64,000 nucleotides of DNA, from positions 176,109,494 through 176,173,493 of the forward strand of contig CM070899.1 in NCBI GenBank assembly GCA_036417435.1, in the 5' to 3' direction. Origin of the DNA: Inia geoffrensis. Taxonomy: Eukaryota; Chordata; Mammalia; Artiodactyla; Iniidae. Positions 37,901 to 51,000 of this stretch are shown piece by piece (position 1 is the stretch's first letter; every line of letters starts with the position of its first letter). The notes under the pieces were generated by a model. That model was not told the origin of the DNA, did not search any database, and saw only the letters and a program-made list of their open reading frames with translations. Both the position numbers and the translations under genes were made by a program.

Positions 37901-38560
37901 CCCAGCTAAGTTTGCATGCTCCCTTCTATTAAAGAAGAGATATCAAGAGGTTTCCTGTCTTGGCACTACTCAGCAGCAGCTGTGACTATCCGCTCACTTG
38001 ACATCTGGCGAAATTGTAGTTTCTGATGGAGGAACATTTAAAGTTGAAACCTGTCACTGAAACATTTGGTATACAGTTTTCAGACAAACTAGAAACCAGT
38101 GATAGACTACCTAACTTTTGTCAAAAGAAACTGGGTAAAGAATTAAAGTTATGTCAGCAAGGGAAGTCTGGTTAAGATAATTTCAATCAAGACTTTCCAG
38201 GTAAAGATTCTCTCAGTTTCTTTTGGAAATGTCCTTCAGCAACAGAATGAAGCGTAAATTTAAAAGACAAAGAAAACTTGTTTAAAAATCACATAAAAGT
38301 TTGTAGTAATTTGGAGAAAGTCAAGGAAGACAGGACGTTTATCATATTGTTTCCTCGTCTGCTTTTCTCACTGAATCTCTATAAGTGCTTATTAAATGAT
38401 TTCAATACAGTATAATTAAATGTATGAACATAGCTGTCTTGACCCTCCAGGAATCCTGAAACCTGAAATGCCGGGCATATAAAAGCTGGACTAAAGGGGA
38501 AAACATTTGCCTTTAAGGTTGTACTGACAGTAATGTATCTATCAGATTACACAGTGTCCT
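34931..38560. other. Unique AT-rich intergenic DNA upstream of SPAG6
   Basis: No coding exon is supported. A possible L2-type fragment is seen around 36120-36270. A TATAAAAG at 38478-38485 sits about 560 bp before the SPAG6 ATG, but nothing else marks it as a promoter. Confidence 0.5.
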
Positions 38561-39035
38561 ATATGAGATTTTTCTCGACCGTCGAAGCCCAGGCGACTCC
38601 ATCGTAGCAGTTTGCTTGTCTCGCCGCACTTGGACCGGGTTCCTGGGCGCGTGGGGCTCCCTCCGGGTTCGGTCTGTGAAACTCCCTGACCTCCTGGCTG
38701 ACTCCTGTGCCCATAGGGTGTAACCCTCGACGGCGCACGGCTCCCGCGGCCGCCGGGCGAGCTCCGCACATCGGAGAAGCAGCACAGGTTGAGCTACCCG
38801 GTGGACGCCGACCGCGCACGGGGCGCCCGAGCACCGCGGCCTGACGTCACGCCCGGGACCGGCGTTGCCGCGAGAGGGCTGCGTTCCGGTTCCGGTCGGT
38901 TGCCCGGGAGACGCAGGTACACAGAGAGACCTGGGTCCCGTCGGACTCCGAGCGGTCTCCGCGGTCGCCCCCTCCGCGGACTCGCAGGCCGGGCGCGGAC
39001 GAGCCGGGCGCCTCCGAGTTGGTGGCGAGGGCGCC

Positions 39036-39060
39036 ATGAGTCAGAGGCATGTGCTGCAAG
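39036..39060 (+). CDS. SPAG6: SPAG6 coding exon 1 (25 nt)
   Basis: Encodes MSQRHVLQ plus one base; donor G|GTAGGT. Start chosen by agreement with the SPAG6 N-terminus and context gccATGA. Confidence 0.94.
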
Positions 39061-42000
39061 GTAGGTCCGGGCGCCCCGACGGGGGGAGGCGGGGCCCGGG
39101 GGCCGTGGGCGGCGCGCTCCAGCGTGTCTCTCCCCGCAGTGTTCGAACAGTACCAGAAAGCTCGGACCCAATTCGTGCAGATGGTGGCGGAGCTGGCGAC
39201 CAGACCGCAGAACATCGAGACACTGCAAAACGCGGGTGAGCCCTCACCTCGCACTCGCGTCGCTCCACGCCCCTGACCTCGCCTCGCCCGTCGCCCCGCA
39301 CTCCGGCCCCGCGTCCCTTGCTGCCCCGGCTTCGCCCCGCGCCTCCATTCCTAGTCTCCCTGGGTCCTTGGCCCTGTCTCGCCCCTCACCCCGTACCCCC
39401 GGCCCCTCGTCGCCCCGTGTCTCCGGGCTTCGCCTCGCCCCGGGTCCCCGTCGCCCCGCTCCCCAGCCGGCTGAGCTGTTGGGGAGCGGCAGGATGGGGA
39501 CAGGAGGACAGCGACCCTAAATTCCACCAATCCACCGCGGAGGCTGTAGAAGCGTTCGGTCTCTTTAGCGGGTCAAGTTTCCAGATTGGTGTGAGAGGGA
39601 CCCGACGTCCCTATTTCCATCTTTATCGCAACCAAGCAAATGTCAGGTTGTCTGAATCTACCCTAATCAGACCCATGTTATCCGGATGCCCTGCCTTTGA
39701 TCACCTTCGACTTGACTTTCTCACACCAAAGGAATTCCAGAGCAGTTGACCCGTTATTTCTTGTCTTGCATTAGCGAAAGAGCAAAGCTATGCTTGAATA
39801 TTTTCCAAGAGATTCCAAGTAGGCAGAGACCTAGTTTTGAGAAATCCTTGTGGTGCTGTTATTCCACGTCTCGATCCGAACTCATGTACACTCTACAGGG
39901 AGAGGAAGAGTGTGTGCCTGTGTGTGTGATTTGCTTCTTATCTTTTAACATAAACAGAGAAGAAAATGGTGGTTCCCACCCCCCCACCCCGTCTCTGTCT
40001 CTGATTAAGGATGATTCCACCACCATCTGAAGGTAGAATTTTATTGCTACTGTGTCATGAGAAATTTTCAATTTATGGGATATGATCTTTAAAACTCATT
40101 AAATTAACACGGATTTGAAGAAAATTCAGAACATATTTCAGGGCAAGAATGTTTAGACATGATGTTAACTCTGGGTTTCTTTGAAGGGAATTACTACTGC
40201 ACCTAGCTGGCAATTTCTTTTGTCACTGGGAGGGATTCTGGTGTTTATTATTGCATGTTTTTATTTTGGGAGGGGGGTGTATTTAGAATAGGGAAAGTGT
40301 ATTTTATAATCATTTTAAAAAACTTAATTTTGAGATATTTGTAGATTTACATGCTGTGGTAAGAAATAATATAGAGAGCTAATGTACCTCAAAACTGCAG
40401 TATATCACAACCAGAATATTGACATTGATAAAAATCCAACAGTTTTTCAGTTTTCCTTGTACTTTAAGTGTATGTGTGCTTTTAGTTCTATACAATTTTA
40501 TATCATGTGTATCCATCACCACTGTTGTCAAGATACTACTTTCATCACCACGAGGATCCCTTGTGATGCCTTTTTATAGCCACACCTATCTCCCTCTTGT
40601 TCCTAACCCTGGGCAACCATTAATCTGTTCTCCATTTTGAAAATTTCAAAGTCGATAGTCTTTTGCTCTACCGTTGTTTCATGTGAATTCATTTTCTTTC
40701 TTCTGCACGTGTGTGTGTGCTTGTATGCATGCACGTATACTCCTCAAAGTGCCCAGAACAGTGCTGGACACACAGAGTTTCATATATACTGACCATGTTA
40801 ACTTCATTAGAGCATATTACATTTTTTGAATGCGCTTATTTTGGGATTTTCTTCCCTTTCAGTCCTACTCAGTGGCCTTCGTGAATGGACACTTGCTATT
40901 TACAAATATTTAATTTTCTGGACAGTATGTATACAGCTAAACTAAAACATGATTTCTTAAAAAGGGAAAATGATTGACATTCTTTTATAAATTTGATACT
41001 GAAATATGGATGTACAGATAACTCTTAAGATACAGAATATCATGTTTTAGTGTAATAGTGACAGATTATCTCTTCCCATAAGTATACAATGTAGAATATA
41101 TTGTGGAATTTAATCAATCCAAACAGGCTAAGTCATCACCAAAGTATAAGTGACTTAGATATGGCATTCTTAAATAGCCACCTATTTCCACTTATGGTCT
41201 GGCTTATGAAGGAATGGAATACAAAAGGAATATAACTTAATGTTTTGAAGTTATCTGCACTTGCCTAATATCTTGATGGAATGGTAAGATTTTTCCTTCC
41301 CCTGAGGAACTTATTTTCATGTATTTCATATTATCTAAATTCAACTTAAGCCCCCCTTTAATAACTTTAAATAGGGACAGATGAGTATTCCAATATATTT
41401 ATTCTTTTAATTAAAAAAAACCCTGTAAGCTTTGTTATGAAAACTTCTCTTAATAGTCAACTTAACCATTTAAATGGTTTATTTTTAAAACATCACCATG
41501 GATTTAAAAATGCTTTTGGATGAGCCACAATATGTGTACATAAAGTATATATTTTGATCAAGCTTTTTTTTTTTCAGTCAAGTGACTTCATTTTGGTATC
41601 ATAAGATACCAGTGCATTTTATTCCTGACTTTGACATACTGTCTACATACCTGGGAGAGTTTTGTTTTCTCACTTGTCTCCCCTAATAAACTGTTTAAAT
41701 ACATGTGTATCATAGATCCAAAATAATGTGAAAAAAAGTTTCCATATAGGTATCATGATAAATCAGTAGTTTACTGGTTTAGAATTTTTAAATTCATTCA
41801 GTGTGAAAGGAATCTTAAAGGTGAAAGTTATCAATGAAGTTTTATTTCATTTAAAACCTCTGATCTTTCTCATTGTGTTTTTGATGTGCTAATGAGAGAA
41901 TCTGCTCTATTAAATATGTCCAAAGTAATTATAAAACAGAGTGTTGCAAGATATCTTCTTCAGAGTATTTGGACAAAAATAAGTTTGAGTTCCAATCAAA

Positions 42001-45000
42001 ATTGTTACCAGAAAGAACTGTGTACAATGTGTCTATAACCTAAAGTTTTTTTTTTCCTCGCTGAGATTTTGTTCCTTCTAAATCAAAAGGACGTACATGA
42101 AAACATTAAAAAGTTTAATGTTTGTTATAAAATCTCTTTATGCTCCCTCAAGCCCTGTATGTTGGAGCCATTACATCTTGCAGCTGTTTAAAAATGAATT
42201 TGGATATTTCACCTCTTTGAATAATAACACATGACTTCAATGGTAGTGATAATAACATCGTTACTTGTACCAACTGTGGAATCCCAGCAGTTGGAGGTGG
42301 TTGTTTAATTATAAAATATAAGAAAGGTGTTTTGTGGTATATTGGAGTACCAGGCCACTCTTTGGTTGTTTAGAAGGTCTTTTAAAATAAGCCAGTAAAA
42401 GCCCGAAGAACATGATTTTTAAACTGCTTAGCTGCATGAAATAAACTTCTTCTGAAGCAGCTATTTATATAAGAAAAGTGGGGGTAAAGTTTAAAATAAT
42501 AGTTTGTAATATTTTGCTTGTAACCTATATATAGCCAAACAGTAAACATGGCAAATCATAGTTATGCACATTTTCGGAAGAGTAGGAATAGAAAAGTTTG
42601 CCTATCACTTTAAATATGCACCTGTATGAAGCTAATTTCCAAATTGAGGCAACTTATTTGGTTCATAATTCGAGAAAATAAGCAATATATGTTGACATAA
42701 AATGATTTTAAATTGCATGTGTCTGGGGCAGGGTGAAAATCTTCATATTAATGATCTAGAACTTCAATTTGCTATGAGAAGGAAAAGCGTGTAGTAAACA
42801 TTTATAATGTATTTAAAACACATCCTGGGAGGTACATGTACAATACTGTGATTCTCCTACAAAAACTATTGTTCTAAAGGATATTAGAACTGAAAAGATA
42901 ATTAGTAAAGCAACTTCAGAAAACGTAACCAATTATGCTCTTTAAATTTGATGTATTTGCCAATATAAAAGGAGTCTTATACTTCTGAATGTATGATAAT
43001 TAATTCAAAGCACTGACTTTTTTTTTTTAAGGATAGGGTAGGGATAGAAGGCTTTTTTCTTTCTTTCCTTTTTTTTTTTTTTTTTTCCCATATACTTAAG
43101 TGGAAAATGTTCCAGGGAGCTATAAAAATTCTGAATTTTTATGCACCTACCAATATGTCCTAAAAACAAGATTTTTCAGAATTTTATTCTGTGTCCCAAG
43201 TCGTTGTTCCTACATGGACATTTATCTGTTTTGTTATCTAAGCATTAGTACATAAGTAGAAAATAATGCAACCAGGGCTGGGATCTCACTGTTTTCTTAG
43301 GAAAAGTTTGATGACCAAAAAGAAAAATCCAAGCTGTAGATAAACCTGTAAGAGTGGGTTTTTGAAATGGCAGATTGTGGGGTTCACATTTCAATGTCAT
43401 AGATTAAATGTTTTTGAAAAGTTATTTAAGTGTTTCCTAAAAGCACTTTACATTTGTTGAATGTTTTTTCAAGACCTTTGCTCCTCTGACTACTAGAACC
43501 TTTTCCTACACTTCTTTGCCTGATTAATTCCTACTCATTCTTTATGGCTCTGTTCAGATGTAGATTCCTCAGGGAAATCCTCCTTGAGCCCTCCCAGCGG
43601 GTTGAGTTTATTGATTTATCTTTCCCTGCTTCTAATATTTCTCTTTCATAGTCCTTATCACAACTGTAATGGTTTAGTTTCTGCTTTCTCTACCAGATGT
43701 AAATTTCATGCCTAGCATAATGCTTAGCATAGAGCAGGTGTTCAACATGTTTAAATAGAATGAAGGAAGGAGTAATTATTTTTCTAAGTGTTTTCACATC
43801 TCTTAGAAGATTAGATTCTTATAACAGCTCAGGTAAGTAAAACAGGTATCTTGTTCACTGTGGTTAAAGCCCAAAGAAGGTTGGATAATTGCCCTCATCA
43901 CAAAGTGTATCAGTGGCCAAACTGGGACTAGGACCTGTTTCTTAATTGCTGTCTGACCTTGTGCTCTTTCTGTGTTACCTCAGAGGTATCAGGAAACTAT
44001 TCCTAGATGTTCTAGGAGCTCCAGATAAACCTCAGTGTTAACTGTTAAAACAAGTCACCTATTTAGGCCTTTGGGTACCAGTGACTGTCCAGTAATTGTA
44101 CATAACTGCTTTTGAGGTGTCGTTGAGTACCATTATGGGATCTTGAGTGGAGGCCCAGATGCAGAGGACTAACTTTAACTGGTAAATACCTGGAGGTTTG
44201 AGGGAGTGGAAGTTGTATTTAGGGCTTAAACTGGCCTCAGAGCTCTAGAAGCCCTTTTGGTTTCCTCTGGCGTCTAAGGAAAGTCTTATCAAACCAGAAG
44301 CTCTTTAAAATCATCTGGGGAAGTGTGTAATCCACTGGGAGTTGAGAACCAATAGAGTATTTGAGAGAGTTGTTGGACTGAGACCTGCTGTTGTCAGGAA
44401 GAGTGCCCGGGAGACTTCCTCAGGGCCCAGGGAGGCCAGCTGCCCTGTGATTGACTGCCTGCTCTCCTGGGTTTTTTGAGAACATATGAGGTAGAGTACA
44501 GTGAAGAGGGAGGCCCTTGATATTTGTTGGTTGGTTGATGTGAGTGTATACTCAACACTTCCCATTGTTCTTTATTTAATCACACTTGGTGTGAAGGGCT
44601 TTTCTTCCATGTTCATTGGGGGCAGAACTTTGGGATTTCTACTGAGTAGATTTACTGGCCCTAGGAGAAATCCAGGGCCATACATTGAGAAAACAAATTG
44701 GCCTTGTCTTGTAGTGGGTGGAATGGCCCATTTGAACACAAGTCAGACTTCCCTAATTTTCAAAGTGAAGTATTGGTTTTGCCATACACCCCAGTTTTCT
44801 ATTATAAGGGTGGCTCAATTTTAAATTTATTGTTTATTCAAGTTCTGTTAAAAAACCTAGGTGAAAACAAATAATACTTGTGCTTGTGTATGTGTGTATG
44901 TGTCTCCAAAGGAAATGATCTCTCTCCACTTTTCCATATATTCTGAGTTGTATCTCTGTGTCAAGTTAGAATCACTATTATATTATGTAAGTAGACTAGA

Positions 45001-48000
45001 TTACATTAGTTTTCTATAAAAATGTCTTTGTAGAATTAGTCTAATAATTCTAAAAGTCCCTCTTTTTTTTTTTGAGGGCTTATTTAAAAATAGATACTTA
45101 GACTTTCCCACAACTTTAAAAACCTATCATTGAAGATGTCCATTTTGCTGTTAAATTTTTTAATACAAAGATATACTCTTTTATTCAACCAATCTTTTAT
45201 TAACTATTGTGTTTCAAGTCAGGCCTAGGTATGATTTCAGGAAAAAAAAAATTGTTCCTGCTTCCTTTTATTTCACAAAGTGGTTCTCGTTCTACTTTTG
45301 CTGCCGCAAAACTCAGTGCTATGTTCAGAGTTCAGCTGTAACAACTATCACTATATTTCTGATTTAAAAAATAACCAGCCCCCGTCTCCACTCCATGGCT
45401 CTTAATTATTATCTTTGTATCCATATCTTTTAGAGTAAACTGTCTCAAAAAAAAGTAAACTAGGTAGAGTATGATTAAAACAAAGAATTTCATCTGAAGA
45501 TAGATTTTTGAACTGATTGCCTTCCAAAAGTTTTCTCTTCAAATATTACCCATGAAACCTCTTGGAGCAGACAGTCCTTTTAGAACTGTCCTATTTATTC
45601 TCTATACTGACCCCATTCCTAAACATTCCAGTCTTCTCCAGGAAGATGGGTATAATAGGTATATATTGTAAAAGAGAAAACACACTGACAGAAGAAGATA
45701 GAACTAATTTAAAATTTGCAGCTCTCTAGAAGACTTTAAATTAAAATAGAATTATATGTATGTGAGGTGGTTTTAGGTGAGGGGATAGTTTAAATGACCC
45801 ATTTGAGTTTCTTAAAGCTTTATGAGTTTATAATAATGACACTTACGTACCTGACCTCGTGTACCTAACAAAAGAACTATGAACACATTATCCATTTTGT
45901 TATTTTAACTAAAATTTACCTAAAAAGAGAAAATTGCACATTAATTTTCAGAGTTTGTTCGTTCATCATTCAACAAACATTTACTGAGTGTCCAAGTGCC
46001 AGGTGCATGCTTAGATGCTGATCATGCAAAAATTGAAGGCATAGACTCTGCCCGTAAGGAGCTTATTTGCTAATGGTGAGATATATAAATACATACTTTT
46101 TGATAAGTGTCTGATATATAGACATATGGAACACATATGAAGGGTACCTACCCAAGTTTTAGGAATGAGGGGTGCTGGTCATGGGAGACTTTTAGGAGGA
46201 GGTGTTATCTGTGCTGAATTTCTTAGGAGTTAGCTAGATGAAGAAATGGGAGAGGAAAACTGCATTTGGGTAGAGGTAACATTATGTGCAAAGGCAAATT
46301 GGCAAGAGAAAAGATGGTACTTGATAGAAAAGGCAGATGTTTAGGTATGGCTGGAACTTCTTGGGGTAATAGGACAAGAGAGAGGCAAGTCAGTGGCTGG
46401 AGAGGAAAACAGCCCTAATTATGAAGGACCTCATCTGAAGTTTGGATTTATCCTAAAATTAATAGAAAACCATTGACAATTTTTAACTAGAGGGATGGAG
46501 GGATTCATTTTGTGTTTTAGGGAAATGATTTTCACAGTAGTTTGGAGAATAGATTGGAGGGGATTGAAACAGGATCGGGAAGACCAGGTATCCATTTTTG
46601 CTATAGCAGTCATGCTGGATAAGAGGTCTGCTGGACTTGTGACTTAATAGAAGGGAGCTGGCAGGAGCAGGTGAGGAGAGAGAGGAGTTCAAAATGACTC
46701 CAAGGAAAACTCTAATTCGAAAAGATACATGTACCCTAGTGTTCATAGCAGCATTATTCACAATAGCCAATGCATGGAAGCAACCTAAATGTCCATAGAC
46801 AGATGAATGGTTAAAGATGTGGTATATATATACAATGGAATATTACTCAGGCATAAAAAAAGAATGAAACAATGCCATTTGCAGCAACATGGATGGACCT
46901 GGAGATTATCATACTAAGTAAAGTAAGACAGAAAGACAAATACCATATGATACCACTTATATGTGGAATCTAAAATATGATACAAATGAACTCATTTACA
47001 AAACTACAAAACAGAAACAGACTCACAGACATAGAAAACAAATTTATGGTTACCAAAGAAGAAAGAGGGTGGAGGAGGGATGAATTAGGAGTTTGGGATT
47101 AACAGATACAAACTCCTATATATAAAATAGATAAACAACAAGGTCCTACTGTATAGCACAGGGATACACCCCCCCCCCACACACACATATCTGAATCACT
47201 TTGCTGTATACTAGAAACTAACATGACATTGTAAATTAAGTATAGTTCAATAAAATTGTTTTTAAAAATTGTTACAGCCCTCCACCTGGCAGAGGGTCCA
47301 GTACAACACAGGCACTCAGTAAATGTTGAAACAGCTTTGGAATGGCAAACTTGTTGCCTGATGAAAGGCAGTCCTTCATGCTTTCACAATAAAATGTAGA
47401 AAGAAACAAACAAAATGACTCCAAGGCTTCTGGTTACTTAGGCAAATTAGCACTCTTCATTAATGGAGAAGGGATACAAACAGCACAGGGAAATGGCGAT
47501 TTCACTCTGTAACAGTGCTGAGTTTGAAGTGTGTCTGGGAGATCTATGTGCCAGTGACTCTGGTAAGCAGTTTGGATAGATAGGGCTCTGGGGCTCAGGA
47601 GAGAGATCTGAAATGAAAATAAAAGCTTGGATATGTGGAACTTACATGTTCATTTGAAAACTATTTTAAAAGCCCATTTTATATTTCTTCACGTAACTAT
47701 AAACACGTAAGTTCTAATCATTTTTATCTGAAGTATCATGTAAATTGAACTTGCCATAACTTTTATGCTGTACATACTCACTCGGTATAAATCTCACATA
47801 TAGATGGTGGTGGCAGTGACCTAGTCAAGAGTCACAGTTGCACTGGACAAATCAATGGAATTTCGGTTTAATACAGTAATCATGGAAGAGACCTATAGTA
47901 ACGTTAATGGCAGAATCATGTGAATTCAACAGATGGTATGCATTCTAAACGTAGCACAGATGCCAGTTTTCATTGGTAAATGGGGTGACTGACATTGGAG

Positions 48001-51000
48001 AAATAGGAGGGCATAGACTCCCGAGCTATAAATAGCATCTACCTGGTAAGATTGTAATGAGTATTAATGGGTTAATATTTGTAGATTTTTTTAGAGGAGT
48101 GCCTGGTGATGCTCTAGAAGTATATGTTAAATAAGTGAATACATACTGTGCTTCCTTGCCCTCTTAGAAGAGTTGCTGGCTGTCAGTGAGAGGGTCAGTG
48201 ATCTCTGTCTCATCTTCCTCTCACCCCTCCCCACTCAACAGTGACATGTCAGGTGTCGTAGTCCTTCACTCACAAATGACTGAATTGACAGTGAATCACC
48301 AAACAAAATTCAGAGGATACTGAAGTTAATGAGAATAAATTTAAAAGGAGAAAATATATTACCCTTGATCATAAGAGTTTCTTGAATCATTTATGATTAT
48401 AATTGAATTTTAGGTAAAAAAGACTATATATACATTTTGTGATTCATTCTGACCATTTAAATAAATTATAAGGATCTTTGTTGTAAGGGATATATAACAC
48501 CTAAAATCATAATTTACTTTATAGTTATGGCAGTGAAAAAGTGATTCACAGAAAGCAAGACAAATAGATATGTGATACCAAAATTTACTAATTCTTAATC
48601 GAATGAAAGAATAGTGGCCAGAGGTATATAATCATAGAGGAAGAAAGAAATCAAATCAAGGCCTGAAAATTCTTCTCTAAAGAAAAGCAAGGGAGGAACA
48701 CAAATATTTTCAAGTGAAAAATGACCAGTGAAGGAAAATGAGAACATGCTTTAAAACTCATCAGTATCATAAAACTTGCTTCAGTAAAAAGATAGACGTG
48801 TAAATGTAATAACTTGTTAAAGAAATAAAAAAACTAAAATCAGAGTAAAGCTGATGAGTGTAATTGGAATTACTCTGTGATAGGAGAGTAGGTAGTGCTT
48901 GTAATAGTAAAATCCAAGTGGATAGTGGTCTCTAGAGTCAAGACCACAAAGTGTTTCAATAAAGAGTTAGATGTGCATTCAGAACTGTGCTGCCAGGTAA
49001 TTTGAGAAATAGAAGAAAAGTGTAAAACATAAGCACTGCTCTAGAGATGTTCATTATTATACTGAAGAGGTAAGATTTATTCACATAAAATAGAGAACCA
49101 CATAAATATCAAGGATGGCTACTGTGCTTTGCACAACTTCGGGAGTGCCATTTATATCATGGTCTATGTGAATGGCGTCCCCTGGATTTGTGCAGTATGC
49201 AGCCTGCCCAGCCACACATGGTGGGCCTGGGAATTATTCAAAGTCTTCATTTTCATTTATTTACTTCCCTGAGAATGAGTAGTGCAAACAATAAAGCTCC
49301 CCATAGCTTCCCATTTCTCTTAGAACAACATCACAAAAATCTTCATCTAACCTATAGCTAAACTTATCTGGCCCCAACCAAGCTCTCCAGCTTTATCCCT
49401 TGACACGTCACCCCTCCCACTTTACATTTCAGACCAGTATAGATTTATCATGGCTTCTTCAACAGTCTGCAACAATCATGCATCCCTTGTCCACGCCAGA
49501 AACTGGGAAGTATCAGTGATTCCTCCGTCTTCTTCACAATAATCAGTTTGTCTTTTAAATATCTCCTTAGACCTTTCACTATTCTCTTTCCCTTTTGCCA
49601 TTACTATTCTCCAGGCTATCTTCACATCTGGCCTAGGTTCCTATAATAGCTTCCTAAGTGGTCTTCTCTCTTTTCATCCTTTCTCCGCAGGGTAATCTGA
49701 GATCCTTCATTACAAAGTGCAAATCTGATCTGTCACTGCCCTGACATTAATGCTCAGATTAAATTTAGAATACTTAAAACAGTTCATTGGACCCTTCAGG
49801 ACTTTTGTCTCTGTTAATCTCAGCCTTCTTTCTCCAACTCCTCTCTCCCCTCTTGTAGTAAAGTCAAACTGTATTCTTGGTTTTGTCATCATATCAAACT
49901 TTTTGGTTCTGAGCTTCATTTATACAGTTTCTTCTGGTTGGAGTTCTCTCCAATCCCTATGCCTTCCAATTTTTTCAGCAGACAATCTGCCTGAGAGCCT
50001 TCAGATCTCAATTTAGATGTCAATTAGCCTTTGCACCTTCCCTGTGACCCTCAAAGCCTGGGTTAGATGCTCTACTGTGTTTTTGCAAAGCATCCTCTAC
50101 TCCTTTAGTTGCACACATCATAGTGTGTTGTTTCTCTTCCATGACCCCTTTATGAGTTCCTTGAGGTCAGGGACAATTGTGTTTTAACACGTTGTAGATT
50201 CTTAATATTTCTTAAATGAATGGTGAATGAGCTATTCATTCCATAGTAATTCTAAAATACATTGTAGAAAAGGCTCAATTTGTGGGGCCGTGCAACCTTA
50301 AATATTTCTCCATTACAGTGTAGGGTACTGATTGATTAATGAGTCATCTATGTTAATAATAATAAAATGTTGATGAAAAATATGGTCAACATAGGGAATT
50401 GATTCCTTTAGAGCACTTTTATTTATCAAGCATCCAACTGGTGTTTATTTTGTCCTAGATAATCTTCCTAGCACTTTAGAAATTTTAGCTCATTTTTATT
50501 CTCACAACAGCTTTATAAGGTGGTCCTAGAATTTGTCACCATTTTACAAATGAGGAAACTGAGACACAGAGTGGCTAAGTGATCTTGCTGAGTCCCCACA
50601 GCCAGGAAGTGGCAGAGCCCAGATTTGAACCCAGACAATCTCCCTCTAGATACATGCTATTAACCACCTCAGTCTGTTGTCTCTCAGCGTAGGCAGTCAT
50701 GTACCAAGTAGGGCAAGATTCCTTCTATTTCTAAAGCACGAAGTTTCTTTCATATTTTAATTGGGCCCCAACAGATGTCTGAGTAACGTTGACATTGATG
50801 GTTAAGGGTGAATCCTTTGCTGAGTACTGGTTAACTGTATGCAGAAATCGCTTCTTCCAAAACTGGAATGAACTGTAGTAGCAGTTTCATAGTAAATGGA
50901 TACATGGAAAGTAGTTTCAGATTAAAATAAAACATATTGTTTGAGTTTAAAATTTTAAAGCTTTGTAAAATTTATAACAAATCTTTAACATATTTTATGT

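Larger units (their letters stand above)
38570..39480 (+). promoter_or_regulatory. SPAG6: SPAG6 CpG-island promoter with CRE and RFX X-box
   Basis: The CpG island spans exons 1 and 2. TGACGTCA (full CRE) is at 38842-38849. GTTGCCCGGGAGAC at 38899-38912 fits the X-box consensus RYYNYY-N(1-3)-RRNRAC bound by RFX factors at cilia genes, and lies 124 bp before the ATG. Together they suit a gene expressed in testis and multiciliated cells. Binding is inference. Confidence 0.75.

Noticed and set aside
38478..38485. TATAAAAG box upstream of SPAG6
   Set aside because: About 560 bp from the ATG and outside the CpG island; no other promoter element nearby.
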